6,104 bases of DNA from an uncultured Paracoccus sp. (GTDB taxonomy: Bacteria; Pseudomonadota; Alphaproteobacteria; Rhodobacterales; Rhodobacteraceae). Shown piece after piece: positions 4,627 to 6,104 of the stretch. The DNA is taken from NCBI GenBank assembly GCA_937859005.1, contig CALLYR010000037.1:1-6104 (forward strand). The letters run 5' to 3'. A model generated the notes under the pieces. The model ran no database searches. It was given only the letters and a program-made list of their open reading frames with translations, and was not told the DNA's origin. The position numbers were made by a program, and so were the translations under genes. The number at the start of each line of letters is the position of its first letter. Within the stretch, counting starts at the first letter, position 1.

Positions 4627-5682
4627 ATGCCCGACCTGTCCAAAGTCCCCGTCACCGTCGTCACCGGCTTTCTCGGCTCGGGCAAGACCACGCTGATCCG
4701 GCACCTGATGCGGAACCCGCAAGGAAAGCGCCTCGCGGTGCTGGTCAACGAATTCGGGACCGTCGGCGTGGACGGCAACATCCTGCGCGATTGCGCGGAC
4801 GAGAACTGCCCGGCCGACAACATCGTGGAACTGGCCAACGGCTGCATCTGCTGCACGGTCGCCGACGACTTCATCCCGACGATCGAGACGCTGCTGGCGC
4901 GCGAGCCGCGCCCCGACCACATCCTGATCGAGACCTCGGGGCTGGCGCTGCCCAAGCCCCTGCTCAGGGCCTTCGACTGGCCTGCGATCCGTTCGCGCAT
5001 CACGGTGGACGGCGTGGTGGCGCTGGCCGATGCCGAGGCGGTGGCGGCGGGCCGCTTTGCCCCCGATCCGGCGGCGGTCGAGGCGCAGCGGGCGGCGGAC
5101 GAGAGCCTTGACCATGAAACCCCGCTGTCCGAAGTGTTCGAGGACCAGATCGCCTGCGCCGACCTGATCCTTTTGACCAAGGCCGATCTGGCGGGAGAAT
5201 CCGGCCTTGCCGCCGCGCGCGAGGCGATTGCGGCCGAAGCGCCGCGTCCCATTCCGATGCTGGCCGTGACCGACGGCGCCGTGGACCCGCGCATCGTGCT
5301 GGGCCTGAACGCCGCGGCCGAGGACGACCTTGCCGCCCGCCCCAGCCACCACGACGGCACCGACGATCACGAGCATGACGATTTCGCCAGCGCCGTGATC
5401 GCGCTGCCCGATGCGGCCGATCCGCAGGGGATGGCCGATGCCGTGGCCGCCCTGGGCCGCGATCACAAGGTGCTGCGCGCCAAGGGCTATATCGCCGTGG
5501 CGGACAAGCCGATGCGGCTGCTGGTGCAGGCGGTGGGCGAACGGGTGCGCCACCAGTTCGACCGTCCCTGGGGGGCCGAGCCGCGCCTGTCGCGGCTGGT
5601 GGTGATCGCGGAACGCGGCGATCTGGACCCCGCCGCCTTCGCCGCGCGGCTGGGCGGGACGGTCGAGGCGTCGGACATCTGA
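4627..5682 (+). CDS. cobW: CobW, G3E-family GTPase and presumed cobalt chaperone for CobN
   Basis: A 351-residue P-loop GTPase of the COG0523/G3E group. The sequence shows Walker A GFLGSGKT at residues 14-21, NEFGTVGVDG at 41-50, the metal-binding CxCC motif in NGCICCTV (Cys73, Cys75, Cys76), IETSGLALPKP from 101, and the guanine-specificity TKAD at 184-187. A short His/Asp-rich stretch (HHDGTDDHEHDD, 241-252) links to the CobW C-terminal domain, which ends near residue 347. Proteins of this family bind a metal at CxCC and hydrolyse GTP; CobW is thought to deliver cobalt to the CobNST chelatase. The placement directly before cobN supports CobW itself rather than a zinc-type paralog. The stop overlaps the cobN start as TGATG. 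The length is typical. Confidence 0.96.
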   Translation: MPDLSKVPVTVVTGFLGSGKTTLIRHLMRNPQGKRLAVLVNEFGTVGVDGNILRDCADENCPADNIVELANGCICCTVADDFIPTIETLLAREPRPDHILIETSGLALPKPLLRAFDWPAIRSRITVDGVVALADAEAVAAGRFAPDPAAVEAQRAADESLDHETPLSEVFEDQIACADLILLTKADLAGESGLAAAREAIAAEAPRPIPMLAVTDGAVDPRIVLGLNAAAEDDLAARPSHHDGTDDHEHDDFASAVIALPDAADPQGMADAVAALGRDHKVLRAKGYIAVADKPMRLLVQAVGERVRHQFDRPWGAEPRLSRLVVIAERGDLDPAAFAARLGGTVEASDI

Positions 5683-6104
5683 TGCACGTCGTCTTCCGCG
5701 AAAGCCACGGGCTGGAGGAAACGGACGCCCCCTTCGACCCCGGCCAGACGCCGGGCGAGCTGGTGGTGCTGTCGTTTTCCGACAGCGACCTTGGCGCCTT
5801 TGCGGAGGGCTGGCGGGGCATGGAGCCGCGCCCGTCGCTGCGATTGCAGAACCTGGTGGCGCTGCGCCATCCGGTGTCGGTCGATACCTATGTGGAAAGC
5901 ACGCTTTCGGGCGCGCGGGCCATCCTGATCCGGCTGCTGGGGGGCGAGAGTTACTGGCCCTATGGCCTTGCCAGCGTGCAGGATCTGGCGCGCAGGCGGG
6001 GGATCGCGCTGGCGGTGCTGCCGGTGGACGGGCGGCCCGATCCGGCGCTGGCAGCGGCCTCGACGGTGGACGGCGCGACGCTCGCCCGGCTGACGGGGTT
6101 GTGC
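5682..6104 (+). CDS. cobN: Cobaltochelatase large subunit CobN, 5' part
   Basis: The first 141 residues of the large subunit of the ATP-dependent aerobic cobaltochelatase, which inserts Co2+ into hydrogenobyrinic acid a,c-diamide together with CobS and CobT. The frame starts at ATG 5682, sharing its A with the cobW TGA, and remains open to the last base. The N-terminus MHVVFRESHGLEETDAPFD, then LVVLSFSDSDLGAFAEGW, SLRLQNLVALRHPVSVDTYV and IRLLGGESYWPYGLASVQDL are characteristic of CobN N-termini. Full-length proteins exceed 1,000 residues, so nearly 90 percent lies beyond the window. There is no well-spaced Shine-Dalgarno (GAGG at 5665-5668 is 13 bases away), so translation is probably coupled to cobW. 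Magnesium chelatase subunit BchH/ChlH is homologous but does not share these N-terminal motifs. Confidence 0.96.
   Translation, partial: MHVVFRESHGLEETDAPFDPGQTPGELVVLSFSDSDLGAFAEGWRGMEPRPSLRLQNLVALRHPVSVDTYVESTLSGARAILIRLLGGESYWPYGLASVQDLARRRGIALAVLPVDGRPDPALAAASTVDGATLARLTGLC

Noticed and set aside
4102..5553. 483-codon frame antisense to DUF1636 and cobW
   Set aside because: A long shadow frame typical of very GC-rich DNA; it is Arg/Gly/His-rich with no domain, and the opposite strand carries clear family motifs.

Overview
The window is a block of late cobalamin (vitamin B12) biosynthesis genes of the aerobic, late-cobalt-insertion type. It comes from a very GC-rich genome with an alphaproteobacterial, Rhodobacterales-like character (for example Paracoccus or Rhodobacter relatives). 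The lineage guess rests on the gene set (cobN, cobW, cobO, cobQ, cobC, cbiB), the codon bias, and intergenic repeats that I recall from Rhodobacteraceae genomes. It is an inference, since nothing could be searched.

Layout from left to right: the 3' part of cbiB (+), a 121-base gap with a good Shine-Dalgarno, and cobC (+). Then comes cobQ (-), whose stop codon lies one base from the cobC stop. Next is a 274-base non-coding spacer built of repeats: a perfect 25-base inverted repeat, two nested smaller ones and a 12-base palindrome. Then cobO (-), a full cobalamin riboswitch on the + strand just upstream of cobO, a small cysteine-rich DUF1636-type protein (+), cobW (+), and the first 141 codons of cobN (+), which runs off the window.

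The genes form three transcription blocks: cbiB-cobC rightward, cobO-cobQ leftward, and riboswitch-DUF1636-cobW-cobN rightward. The last block is tightly packed (zero-base spacing, then a TGATG overlap), so the riboswitch probably controls cobalt chelation. CobN inserts cobalt into hydrogenobyrinic acid a,c-diamide, with CobW as the presumed metal-handling GTPase. CobO adenosylates the product after its reduction. CobQ makes adenosylcobyric acid. CobC makes aminopropanol phosphate and CbiB attaches it. Read right to left, cobN-cobO-cobQ-cobC/cbiB follows the order of the biochemical steps.

No wholly new system is evident. The most open items are the riboswitch-controlled five-cysteine protein between the aptamer and cobW, the divergent cobO/riboswitch region in which the two regulatory signals overlap, and the repeat-rich cobO-cobQ spacer.
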